This document shows, one piece after another, positions 36,954 through 48,522 of a stretch of 64,000 nucleotides of DNA (positions are counted from its first letter, which is position 1; the number at the start of each line of letters is the position of its first letter). The DNA lies in the NCBI GenBank assembly GCA_028554755.1, contig JAPTOF010000010.1, positions 2,588,001 through 2,652,000 on the forward strand, in the 5' to 3' direction. This stretch comes from Cordia subcordata. Its lineage: Eukaryota > Streptophyta > Magnoliopsida > Boraginales > Cordiaceae. Both the position numbers and the translations under genes were made by a program. A model generated the notes under the pieces. That model searched no databases and was not told the origin of the DNA. It was given only the letters and a program-made list of their open reading frames with translations.

Positions 36954-39900
36954 GTATTTTTATTGTTGGTGGTGTTGTTATTGTTATGCTGGTGTTGTTG
37001 GTTATCCTTGTGTTCATCGCCTGCAAGTGCAAGCCATGGCGCCTCTTCTTTGTCTCCTCCTCCTCACCTGCTCCTCGCCTTCACACTATCAAGGTTCGTT
37101 TATTTTTTTATTTTTTTATTTTTTATGCACCCAGTTCTCCATACTATATGTGTGTGTATTTTTGTTTGTTTATTGTGTGTGATGTTGTTTAATTTGTGAT
37201 TTACTATTTGGGTTTTTGAATTTGTGATTGTTTGCAATGTGTTTGATTTAATTTCGATTTGATTGAGCAAGAAAAGAAATGGGTTTGTTTGATTTTTTGA
37301 TGTCTTCTTTTAATCTAATGTTTGTCCTTGTGATATTCGTGGTCATGCATGCAATCAGTAAGACTGAGTACAACAGGATGAAGTGAGTCTGAAACATTCT
37401 TTGGATCACACTTTATGCAACTCATTTCTTAATGTGATTAATTGAGTGAAAAGGATTGGGTTTATTTGGTTATGTTTTTTTTTCTTAGATATCTGTTCGT
37501 AATGAGATTGGAAATGAGATATGTTTGATCAGGGTTATTAATGGGAGGGTTAAGTTTTATTTTTTATTTTCTTTTATCTTTTTGGTTTTATTATGTGAGT
37601 ATGGTCGTACGGGTGTTGTTTTAGCTATATATTGCATTTTTTAGGATTAGGATTTTTTTTTCCCGTTATATCTCTTCTTCTTGATTTTTGTGCATGGATT
37701 GAGGGTGAGGTAAAAGGGAATTTGGGTTTTGGATGTTAATTTAGATTGAACCTTAAATAGATGTAAATTACTCCCGAGTAAGTGCCAGAAAAGGGATTGA
37801 GTTTTTAAGCTTAATTTGTGTTGCACGTAGTGCTTTCTGTATGTTAGGTAGCTGGTTTTGAGCTTAGGATTAAAGAATGTGTTGCTGATCTTTCCCTTTT
37901 ATTGATTGTATCAATTAATCACAACAATTTCCTTATTGGATTGGTTAGGAAGTTGTTTGCGTTTGTTAACTATGTCTTCAAAGTAATTTTGCATTGGCTT
38001 TGGTGTTTCTTGGGCGTAGTCAGTAATATGTCTCTTTGGTCCTGCTAAAGAAATGGTTTCTTTAACTCGTCAATCTCTAAATATTGTCTCTGTTTGAAGA
38101 GGCAAGAAGGCTGATGGTTTATACTGCAATCTGTTGAAGGTGTGTGACTGATACTACATGTGAGGTATTGTAGTGAGGGATGACTAGTGTAATTTTGTTC
38201 TTATCTACTGCCCTGCTTATTTTTTCATCTCAACTATTTATTACCTGAAAACATTTTGAACCCATAATAACTTGTTCATCAATTTGATTCTCAATATTCT
38301 CCATCCTTTTGCTTTGAGGCTTGAATGTCTCTTACTGTATGGGTGCTTTTTAACAACATTAGCATCTGGTGTAGACAGCAGTTGTTGATTGAGACAGGTT
38401 GATCTTTGCTAGGATTACTCAATGAAGTAGTAAAATGGATAATAGAACTGATGCCTCAACTCAATGTTAAAATGGATAATAGAACTGATGCCTCAACTCA
38501 ATGTTAAAATGGATAGTAGAACTGATGCCTCAACTCAATGTTTGACAGTTTGTGTCAAATTCTTTTTCCATATTTACCTGCTAGCATGTAGGTTAAATGA
38601 CACTTGAAGGGAAGATATGGAATGATCAAAGCGTATTTACCAAATCCTTGGTGCTATTAAGTAATGAATAAAGATTCTGACAATTTAAATGCCAACATAA
38701 TAGTTTTTGGACGTCAAATAGAAGAAAAACAATATATGATTGGTAATTTGTGGAACAACAACTGCTAAAAATTATGAACATTGTTATGGTACCATTCAGT
38801 TAATGGAAAGTCTAAGTCAAATTTTGGTGTTTTGCAAAATTTAAATGGTCAAGGAGGTTTTGTTTTCCAATTTTGTAATAGTATCCTTTACTTTTTTAAC
38901 TTGAAGGGAAGAAAATTACCAGTTTCCCAACGGGAATGTATAAGACCTTTTGTGAGCTCCCACTCTTGTCCTGGACAACCTAGTTGGTTTAGGCATCAGG
39001 GAGGAATTTGTGATCGTGTGGAGGTCCAAAGTGTAATTCAAAATTCTATTGAAACTTTGCAGCAGTTCAAAGAAATATTTTCAAAAACATAATTGAGGAA
39101 TGTGGTTTGGTAGGTCATTATGTATTGTTTGCCTTTTCAATTAAATGAAGTTTTATCTTTGTTGCTTGCTCATGGTCCATTACTATCATTTAGTATGTCA
39201 AGGTCATGTTCCTTATTTTTGGCTTAAAGTTTTCAAAGCGAAGTTCACCAGCAGATTATGTAACGGCTTTCCTTTCCGGGGCTATGAGAAAGGTATTAAA
39301 TGCAGGCGCTGACCATAGAGAGCCTGCCCATGTATGAACTCTCTATTCGACCTCTTGGAAGTAATATTACGAGGATTGCATCGTTAAGGGGTGTCTCTCT
39401 TATGTATAAAAATCCATGCACTGTAACCTCAACACACAGTGCATGCCTGATTCTTATAACCTGATCATCCCTTTAGCCTGTTAGTCAGGCAATCCGTATT
39501 GTCCAGTTTGAGGGACGCCCTTCTTAGTGTCTATTTTCTTGTGCATCATTTGATATTTCAAAATCACAGCACCAAGCTGCATGGTAACAATTACCCGAAG
39601 ATCCTGATTACAGCAAAAACCTGAGATTCATTTGATTGTGTTATATTAATTGTTGGTTTATAAGCTCGTTATGCTGCAATACTGACAAGTTTATAGGGCT
39701 CATCTGGATTGGCTTTTTCAAAAGCGGTTTTTCTTTTTTCCCCTAAAATTTTTGAAAAAAATGCTCTTTTGAGAAGCTAAATTTTTTGGCTTATGAGAAA
39801 AGCTGAAATTAAGCTTTCTTAAGCGTTCCAGGTTTCTCTGAATTCCAATTTAATAATAATAATCTTATGCTACTTCTTTGTGTTTCTTTCTGGACACATG

Positions 39901-42900
39901 TTATTTACTTGTTGTGATTGCTCCTCCTGCAGGCTGATGAGATAAAGCGGCCTCTTATTTCAGAAGATTCAAGTCTGGTTCAAAGCCAGAGTAATGACTT
40001 TGCTAGAACTGTTGATGTGGAGGGTGCTGGTTATCAAAGTCCAGGGGGTTTTAGCTCATCTGGGTTTCATGGGCTCGCTCATATACAAAAACGTCCATCT
40101 ACCTCACACCAGTTAACACATAGTATAAAAGCTCTGCCTCTTTTCCTCTGCATGTGGTAACTGTAGTTTACATCAATGAAATATTTACTCAGAGACCTAA
40201 CTTTTCGCCTTTTAGGTGATAGTTTTGTTCTCGACATTCCTGATAGTTCAGAAGACACTTTGGTTGGTCAGACGCTTAGGCGTCCTCTTGCGACAAGTCA
40301 ATTTGCTGATGAGCAGAATCTTGGTAGAAAAGAAGACGTAAAGTGTAGCTCGAGATTTGACATAGACGACAAGAATTCCAAGGATTTTGTCCCCAAGTAC
40401 ACTGGACTCCAAAGTAATATTCCTTCTTTCGCTTGATGTAATTGCTTACTGGGACATTTTGGTTTTAATTGGAAGAATTTTCAAAACATGTCATCATATC
40501 TTTCTGTTAGAAGTGCAGGAAGCATCCTCATGCTGGAGGTCATCTCAGGGCATTCTCGTGGGCTTCGCTATTCCGTACAATCCACAAACACATCTAGGCT
40601 TCCACTGACACTTGGAAGAGTTTCACCAAGCAATGTATTGGTAGAGGATTCTGAGGTTTCAGGCAAGCATGCCCTTATAAATTGGAATGTAAATGTAAGC
40701 ATCTTAGAAACTTCTGCCAAAAGAGGAAAAAAAAAGGAAAAATTATTCCAATCTGGTGAAACATACTGAGTTGCTTCTGGAAAATTTCCCTTCATCTTGT
40801 TTTCCAGAAATCTAAATGGGAGTTGGTTGACATGGGGAGCTTGAATGGAACACATCTAAATTCCAAAGGCGTGCACCATCCTCAACCTGGAAGCAGACGC
40901 TGGGGGGATCCAGTTGAGCTTTCAAGTGGGGATGTTATAACTCTTGGCACAAGTTCAAAGATTTTTGTAAGCTAGTGTTGCCTTTTATACTCTTTTGCAT
41001 ATGACTTTTACTTAAGTTTATTGACGTTTCCTGCAGAAAGTGCTTGCAAGATGACATATGATTTTTTCTCTAGTATGTATTATAGAATTAACCTTCAACC
41101 ATCAGAAACGTATCTAACATGGTGCTTTGTCTTTGAATGTCGGAACCCATGATAATTTATATTTGTTGACGTGTAAAATTTTCCTAGGTGCATTATACTA
41201 TGATTAATTGCTAAACATGCAATGTGTTTTATCCTTTTCCATTGTTATGTTGCTGTTGCAGATCCAGATTACATTCCAAACAGAGTACCAGTTTCCATTT
41301 GGTGTTGGCGTGGCATCAGATCCAATGGCGTTACGTCGAGGAGGAAGGAAATTGCCTATGGAAGATGTTTGCTACTATCAATGGCCTGTTCCAGGGACTG
41401 ATCAGGTTTCATAGTGGAAATTTATTTCATGATCAAATGCATTAACTTTAAATTTTCTAACTTGATTGCTAATGTTGCAGTTTGGGCTATTTTCTATATG
41501 TGATGGTCATGGTGGAGCAGGTGCCGCCACATCTGTCAGCAAGTTAGTGTTTTATTTCCTGCTTTTGGTTGATTTCTTCCTGTGTTGCTCGTGATACTTG
41601 ACATAAGTCCCGACCCATGAAATAAAATCTTATTTTGGCTCGTTGCAAATTAGCAAGACGTCCTTGTTGCATTCTGTCTTGCCTGAATGAATAATGTGCT
41701 TCTTTTAAAATATGGGAGAACAATTTACTAGAGTTTATCTAATGCCTACAATTATGTGCTGCAGAATAAGGGGATATTACCTGTCCTTGTGTCCCTCATG
41801 ACAATGACAACAACTTTGTTATTAGAATGGCAACATTTTCTTTGGCTATTTGCTATAAAAGTAATTTCTTGCAATTAATAATAATTGAGATAATTGAATC
41901 TGCAATAAGGAATAAATACCATATGTGATATAGACATGATTCTGTTCCACTTTTTAATTTAAGTCTTGAGTTTTTACTCTAAATATCTGTATGATGTGCT
42001 TTACTCTATCTATGGATTGATTCAGCAGTTTCTTGTTAATCATGCGCTCATGGTAACTATTTTCTCTGCAGAATAATGCCTGAAATTGTTGCTAAAATAT
42101 TGTCGGACTCATATAGAAGGGAGAAAGTTTTGTCAAGGGCTGATGCCTCAGATGTTCTCCGAGAAGCATTTTCTCAAACAGAAGCATGCATCAACCATAA
42201 CTATGAGGTATAGACCCATCACTGCTTGGCTCATAACTTCCTTTCCTATTCTCCCTAATGCATGTGGTCCTGCTATATGTAGTTACTGCACATCGTTATG
42301 TTTTCTGGAATGCTTTCTTCGTATCTTTGGCCATCATAACATGCTCATGTTTCACGATGTTTGATAATGCAATATAAACCATCCTGCTGTCTCATGCTCT
42401 GCTTGTTATAGTCTTATTTTAAGGTACTTATCCTATTGAAATGAGGGAAAATCTTATAAGCTTTAAGACATCTTATCATGCATCCTTTAAAAAACTCAAA
42501 ACAAACTATATTTTTTATCTTATAAGAAATAAGTAATCCATCCTATCTTATTTTTTACAACTATAAAATGCGTGGTGCATATGATAAGATATCTTAAATC
42601 TTATGAGATATCTCCAAATTTCAATAGGATAAACATCTTAAAATAAGATCATTCCAAACACACTATCAGTCTTCCTGTTATTCTTGTGCAATGTACTGGA
42701 AGTCATAATGTCTGATTGTGGGATGAAAGTTACACTATCACAGAGATTATATGAAGAAGCTATGGTATGGAAGTCATCTTCCAAATTAAAGTAAACGAAA
42801 AAACTGATAGAGAAGGAATAGGAGACATTTAAGGTACTCAGTCAAATGTATGCAATGTTACTCTGTATTGCAACCCTGTGCACATTTTAATCTAGGTAGT

Positions 42901-45900
42901 GGTAGTTATTAATTGATAAGAACATGTAAGCTGGAGTTTGGTTGGATAGAGCATGAGATTGTGGCAAATTAATGAAATGGAAAGAAGAAAAGAACAACTG
43001 AAGAATAGATAGTGGGGTTATAGAGTAACATTCCAAAGGATTGGAGTTTTCTCATGAACCATATCTCCTTTAGTTGGTTGTGGTGCAATACATTTCTTTG
43101 GTTTGTTAATTGGAATGTGGCTCCTAACTACTTTGAAAGATGATTTACTGAATTTGTTTTCCTTGGCAAGACATCGTATGCAGCTATCAGGTCTTGTGTG
43201 TGGTGAATTGATGGTAATATTGTGTGGGAAATGCCTTTCTATAGGGAGGCAAATGAGGGATGGAAGATCTTGCTAATCTTTGGGTTGTTTGTGTATGTGT
43301 AAGATTGCGTGGGGAGGGAAGATGAAGGTTTTTGGAACTTGATGGAAAAACGGAAAAAAGTGTCCTTCACTGTGAAGTCCTTCTAATTATTTTCTTTCGG
43401 CGGGGCAGCGCGTCCTTTTTTTTTTTGGGGGGGGGGGGAGGGGGGGGGGAGGGGGCATGAAGTTTTCCATTGGAGAGATTTTTGGAAGTTGTTGGCCCAC
43501 TTCATGGTTGCCTTCTTTGCTTGGGAGTCGGTTTGGGTTAAAATTCTCAGTATTGATATTCTTAATAAAAGGTGGCAGGTCATGGTTAATAGACGCTTTG
43601 GTGTAAAGATCATCTGGAACCAGCTGATCATCTTCTCGAACTTGGGCTGTCTGTGGGAGATGGCTTATAGTATCATTGATATCCTGTGGGTCACTGCCAA
43701 GTCTTTTTGTGACGAGATTGAACCTTGGAGCAGTGTAACAGGAGCTAGAGATAAGAAAAAGAATGTTTGAAGGATATATCTCTCTATTATTTGGTTTATT
43801 TGGAAGGAAAGCAATAGAAGAACTTTTGTGGGATAGGAGATGCAGTGTGCTTGTTTCAAATATAGGTGGCTCCATGGATTGGGTTTTCCGTATTTCGTGA
43901 TCTCGTAATTATGATGTTAATAGCATACATGACTTTGTATTTAGCTGATAAAGACAGGCTTATTATTTTTGGGTTGCATTGATAGGTTTTTGATTTTTGG
44001 GTTGCATCCCTTGAGTCTCATGAAAAAGTCCTTTAATGTTAAAAAAGACTATTATGGAGAAAAGAAAATTTCTTATAGTTAGCTGCAGAAATAGTAAGTA
44101 TGTTATTTTACTTCAGTTGCAGTAAAACCTGCCCTCCTTTAGTGTTGAGAAGAGTCTGCCTCAAAAGATTTTCTCAAGTTTGGCTATATCTCGGGACTAC
44201 TAATTTAACCAATTGAAAAACTTGAGTATGTTATATTTTATCAGGTACTTACTATAAATAAGATTTGCATTTGCTGTGTTATCAAGGTTTTATGGACAAG
44301 TGATGATATATGAACTTGACACAGTAATTACATGATTATAGCAGCATACTGCATTCTGAACTGAGCCTAAACAATTTCTTACAGATATTGTGGCTTGCAA
44401 CAGGGTTAAACAGTTGAAAAGAGTATGGGGAAGTAGTACATCTGAGAAAATTGAAAGTATTGCTGTCCTTTTAGGAACATTTTTAAATGAATTCTTCTGA
44501 AATAAAAGATGAATTATGCCTTTATCCTGAGAATGATGATAGACAAGAAATAAATAAAAGAATAAGAATTTATGTGACCATGTATATGATACATAATGCC
44601 TTTGTTTTTTCTCCCTGAAGTTCTAGGAATTATTGCTAATAAAATAAAATTTTGATATATTTTTATAAATTGGTTAGTGTGATTACACACATTAAAGATC
44701 TTTGACAAGATAATTTCGTAGTCCCTTTTGATGTAATTGCTATTCCGCATGGCAAATAAAACTTGCCATTTCAAGTTCCTGTTCAGATGCAGTGTTAAGT
44801 TATATGTCATTTGTTTTTGAGAACCTAGATCAATCTTGTCTCTAAGAATTCTAACTTACTATGTTGGAGGTTATAGTGTGTTATAATTATCAAAATCTTT
44901 CAGGGTTGTACTGCAACTGTGCTTCTGGTTTGGGCTGATCAGCAAGAAAGTTTTTATGCTCAATGCGCAAATGTTGGAGATTCTGCATGTTTTATCGAGT
45001 GAGTGCTGATGTTATCATTCTTATGCTCTTTATGTTATTTGGTTATGTCAAGCAATGATGAAACTGCCTGAGAAGTCTTCCTTGCCTTAGTGATAATTAG
45101 ATTAAGGAAGTATTATGGATATTTTTATTTTTTAATTCCCTTGAAAGACTCTAGTACGATTCTCTTGGCTAACCTTTTCTAATGGCTCATCTTTGTGAAA
45201 TATATTTTCACTTCTTCCTCCAATATTTGATTCTTTGCGTAACCTTTAGTTTCTTCAAATTGGTTCACAATCTTTGTCTTGATGCTCTTTGGACATTTGC
45301 TTTTAGGATTTATTTTTTGTCTAGTGTATTTATTTTTCCACGACAGTGGCACAGGCTGATCAATATTTTTGCCCTTTTAGTGGTCACTATATGTGCTGTT
45401 CAATTAAACTAAGGTTACAGTTACCCTACTAATTGATTTTTCCAAGTGCAATGGCTATTAGCTGCCTTTGCTTCCAGGGACACCTGGCAGACCCACATAT
45501 ATAAGCACCAAACAGAAGGGAAAAGATGAATCTTATTTGGATCTTTATTGTATGTTCAACCCAAATGGTGGTCTGACAAATGATACTTTTGTTGTTCCAG
45601 TATTGATGGCAAGCAGATAAAGATGACTGAAGACCATCGAGTTACCAGTTATTCCGAGAGACTTCGCATCCAAGCGACAGGAGAGCCACTGCGAGAGGGG
45701 GAAACACGCCTATGTGGTGCGTAAGTTATTATCCATGTCTTTTTTCCCTTTTCAAGTATAGACTGTTAACCTAGTATTTTGTGTACTCTCATCCAGGTTT
45801 AAACCTTGCTCGAATGCTTGGAGACAAATTTCTCAAGGAGCAGGATGCTCGCTTCAGTTCAGAACCTTATACAAGTAAAGTTGTATATATACATCAAAGC

Positions 45901-47281
45901 AGCAGCACCTTTGCACTTATAGCTAGGTAATTTTTCTTCCAAGTAATGTCTTATTGTTTCCTCGTGTCGACATTTTGTTTCATCAGTCTGTAGTACCTTG
46001 TCTTTTTTATCCGTGCTCATATGAGAAAGTACACCGCTGCCTTTACCTTTTCTGAAAATCCTGGTTTCTAATCCCAACAAGAAAATAGGGTAGAACCCCA
46101 ACAAAACAACCAAACTATGATCAATCAAAATCAACCAACGATACAAACAAAGAAATCAAACGGAAGACGGGGGGGGGGGGGGGAGCACCATTTCCTGGGG
46201 GATCAGCCCTCGAGTCTTCATCAGTCTCTTCATCTCCGTTCCTTCCAAGTTGTTCAACAACACTCTTATGATCTTCATTTTGCTCAACAAAAACTTCAGT
46301 TGCATTTTGTACATTTGCCTCATGAATTTGGGCAGCCCCATCAATTTCATTTACCTCAATCACTGCATTATCTTCATTAGAATTTAGACCTTAAAAACGA
46401 TTTGAAGCAACTGGTTTTGTATTGGGAGTTTTGTCTCCTTGTTTTTTCTCTTTGGTCACCCGTCAAGCCTTGACTTGAATGGTGTTGTTGTATCCTTGGT
46501 TTGAGGGGGTTGGATGGTTAGGTACCTATTTTGTGATTAGTAAAAAACTCCACCCCAAAAAAAAAAAAACTAGTTATTCTTTTGACACATATCACCACCA
46601 GCCTGCCACCCTTTCGGCTGCCACGAAAGATCATTTCTGTCTTTGCATTCCGTTGATTGAAGGAAACCTCTCCAATTATTTATTCTCTTTTTGAGCATGA
46701 TCTGCAAATTGGCTTGACAGTAAGAATCCTTGTAAGGGGAAAACACATCCTGGTTAGCATGGATGAGCAGCATAAGAGAATACGAAAACATCTTTGTTGG
46801 CCTAGAATTTGGCCAATAAGTATCCTTGTGTGGACTATATAGTTAGAGGTCAGAAGACAAGTAGTCTTCCCCTACCGGACTCCCATATCTCTCTCCAGGT
46901 GGCACTACTCTATACCTGTACTGCGATAAAATATGCTTCATGTACATCAAGTTACTCTGCGTCTCTGTTTTTTTGCATGCAGCGATGGCTTCTGGGATGT
47001 TATCAATGTTAAGAAAGCGGCTCAGCTCGTCCAACAGGTACGACTGCCTAACTTGGTATTTCTGTCGATGGATTCGTCAGCAAATTGCTTATCAAGTTAA
47101 CTTCTTCTGATCTACTGAGCAGATAAAGGAGAAAGATTCAGAAGATCATGAATACTCCCCGGAGGGAATTGCAAACTTCTTGTTGAACGAGGCGAGAACA
47201 CAGCGTACGAAGGATAACACCTCTATAATTTTCTTAGATTTTGACTCCAGTAGGATGTATCCTTGTAAACTTGATCCTTAA
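36746..47281 (+). CDS. KAPP: Kinase-associated protein phosphatase (KAPP): TM + FHA + PP2C
   Basis: Complete 13-exon gene, 652 aa. Exons: 36746-37093, 39933-40122, 40216-40396, 40511-40694, 40808-40966, 41262-41405, 41481-41542, 42072-42207, 44904-44998, 45601-45716, 45797-45926, 46983-47037, 47123-47281; all GT-AG, phases consistent. KAPP is a membrane-tethered type 2C Ser/Thr phosphatase whose FHA (kinase-interaction) domain binds phosphorylated receptor-like kinases such as CLV1 and dampens their signalling. Visible parts: an N-rich N-terminus with nine consecutive Asn at 61-69, a transmembrane helix at about 71-92, followed by basic CKCKPWR; an FHA domain at about 240-350 (LGRVSPSNV, SEVSGKHALINW, GSLNGTHLN); and a PP2C domain at about 375-640 with metal-binding motifs DGHGG (D410), GDSA (D494), MTEDHR and SDGFWD (D583). 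Arabidopsis KAPP is, as I recall, 581 aa; the extra length is mainly the low-complexity N-terminus. Introns 1 and 8 are long and hold repeats. Confidence 0.95.
38432..38542 (+). repeat. 37-bp unit repeated three times
   Basis: Three head-to-tail units (38432-38468, 38469-38505, 38506-38542) starting aaaatggata and containing gatgcctcaactcaatgtt; the third differs at one base. Located in KAPP intron 1. Near identity implies a recent expansion. Confidence 0.95.
38781..39092 (+). other. Coding-like open frame inside KAPP intron 1, unrecognised
   Basis: A 103-codon frame whose second half is unlike chance intron sequence: CPGQPSWFRHQGGICDRVEV followed by QSVIQNSIETLQQFKEIFS. About 150 bases on, near 39237-39336, another frame reads SSPADYVTAFLSGAMRKV, then NAGADHREPAH before a stop. 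Together they look like fragments of an unrelated protein-coding gene captured in the intron, in sense orientation. I do not recognise the protein. It could also be a chance frame. Confidence 0.35.
42412..42648. mobile_element. MITE with about 60-bp inverted repeats, KAPP intron 8
   Basis: 237 bases whose two ends are inverted copies: left tcttattttaaggtacttat then cctattgaaat; right, on the other strand, tcttattttaagatgtttat then cctattgaaat. The similarity continues for about 60 bases with motifs such as atcttataag. The whole element can fold into a long hairpin. No coding capacity; target-site duplication not clear. Confidence 0.85.
43300..43930 (+). pseudogene. LINE reverse-transcriptase zinc-binding (zf-RVT) relic, KAPP intron 8
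   Basis: Plus-strand fragments typical of the C-terminal zf-RVT region of plant LINE polyproteins: FWNLMEKRKKVSFTVKSF near 43330-43384; FFAWESVWVKILSIDILNKR at about 43507-43570, matching the V-A-F-F-x-W...GKILT-x-DNL pattern; and a WKESNRRTF block near 43800. Stops and frameshifts separate the blocks, and G/T homopolymer runs (about 43417-43456) interrupt it. Confidence 0.65.
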
Positions 47282-48522
47282 ATGAAACACCAGTGATTCA
47301 GTTTTACAAAAGTTTCAACATATATAAAATCTTTTCACATTTCTCTTGCTGCCCTATATTTTCCTGGCTCCTATATGTTTCTTCAAAATTGTGTTACAGC
47401 CTTCTTCGTACGTGGGGTTCGAATGATTATGAAGGGGATGGTTAATGAAATTAATGATGAAATAGATGATGTCCTCACAATTCTCTCTGTCGATTGGAAC
47501 TTGAACGAGTTTGGAATACTATGAAACTTTTATTACACAATTGGGTCAAAGTGATAATCACTATAAGGTTGGAAGGCACATGCTGGAGTTTCATGTGTTA
47601 TCATTGTACGTCTCGTATTGTTCTTTACTAATTCGAAATGTCTAAAATTTGTATTTCTTACACGGTGAACAGCTTCGTTAAGGCGACCCTACTAAAGAGA
47701 ACACTTGGGACTCGAAGCTGATATGGTTGTGATTTCCTCAGTGTCGAATCTAATGGAGCTTGTAATCATGTCCTTAGTTGTTGAATCTAATGGAGCTTTC
47801 AATTCAACGAATGGACTGAAATTTGTTGGCAAAATGACGACACATTTAGCATCCGTAGGGACCCAGAGGGCTGCCTTCATTTTTGGCTTTCCTTTGTGGA
47901 TTTGTGTTTCCTTCGTAGGTTTGTGAATTTTGTCCTTACGTAAAAAAATTTCACTCTCCTCTAAGTTGGTTTCAAGAGCATTTTGTCAGTCTTTATTGAC
48001 TTTTATTTTTAAACTGGTTCACTATTTATGTGTCTTTTATTTTCACTACTGGTGGCATGAGTTATAATCATTGAGACGGAAAAAATTTAAAAGAAAATTT
48101 CTAAAAAGCATAAAATAAGAAACTCACTTAAAGTTAATATGGATTACAAATGAGGTAACCAAATTTCGTAATACAAGTGAAGGGGCATAAATAAAAAATT
48201 TCTAATATTTGTAAGCATTACTTTGGTGCTCACTGAAAAAATATAAAAAAATTCTCAACTCTGTACACTATTCTTCAACACATGAAAAGGCGCATCTCAA
48301 CAGTAAGAAGATTAACCCCTAAGCATAGGTGTCAAACTGAAATAACATTAAAATTTGAAGTGCACCAAATTGCAATTAAACTAATGCCTTAAAGTGTACC
48401 ACTATTAAAGCACAAGGTGCAACTCAATCGATGCAACACCATTTGTGAAAACCCTCCCAAAACCCTTTACTCTACTTCGGACGCCGCCAAGCAGACCCCG
48501 TTAGCATTCACCTGTTTGAGAA
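47282..48522. other. KAPP 3' flank and methyltransferase promoter
   Basis: First few hundred bases should hold the KAPP 3'UTR. A phrase gaatctaatggagctt is repeated at 47746 and 47782. Otherwise AT-rich; no separate gene. Confidence 0.45.
48448..48466 (+). promoter_or_regulatory. Two telo-box-like motifs
   Basis: aaaaccct occurs at 48448-48455 and 48459-48466, 57-75 bases before the methyltransferase start codon. The aaaccct core of plant telo-boxes is common just upstream of ribosome-biogenesis and translation genes. Only the core is present, not the full aaaccctaa. Confidence 0.35.

Noticed and set aside
36813..37199. 128-codon hydrophobic frame overlapping KAPP exon 1
   Set aside because: Other-frame reading of the AAT/ATT repeat; the KAPP frame has the splice site and downstream exons.
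43387..43875. 162-codon minus-strand frame in KAPP intron 8
   Set aside because: Antisense of the LINE relic with a proline run from the G homopolymer.
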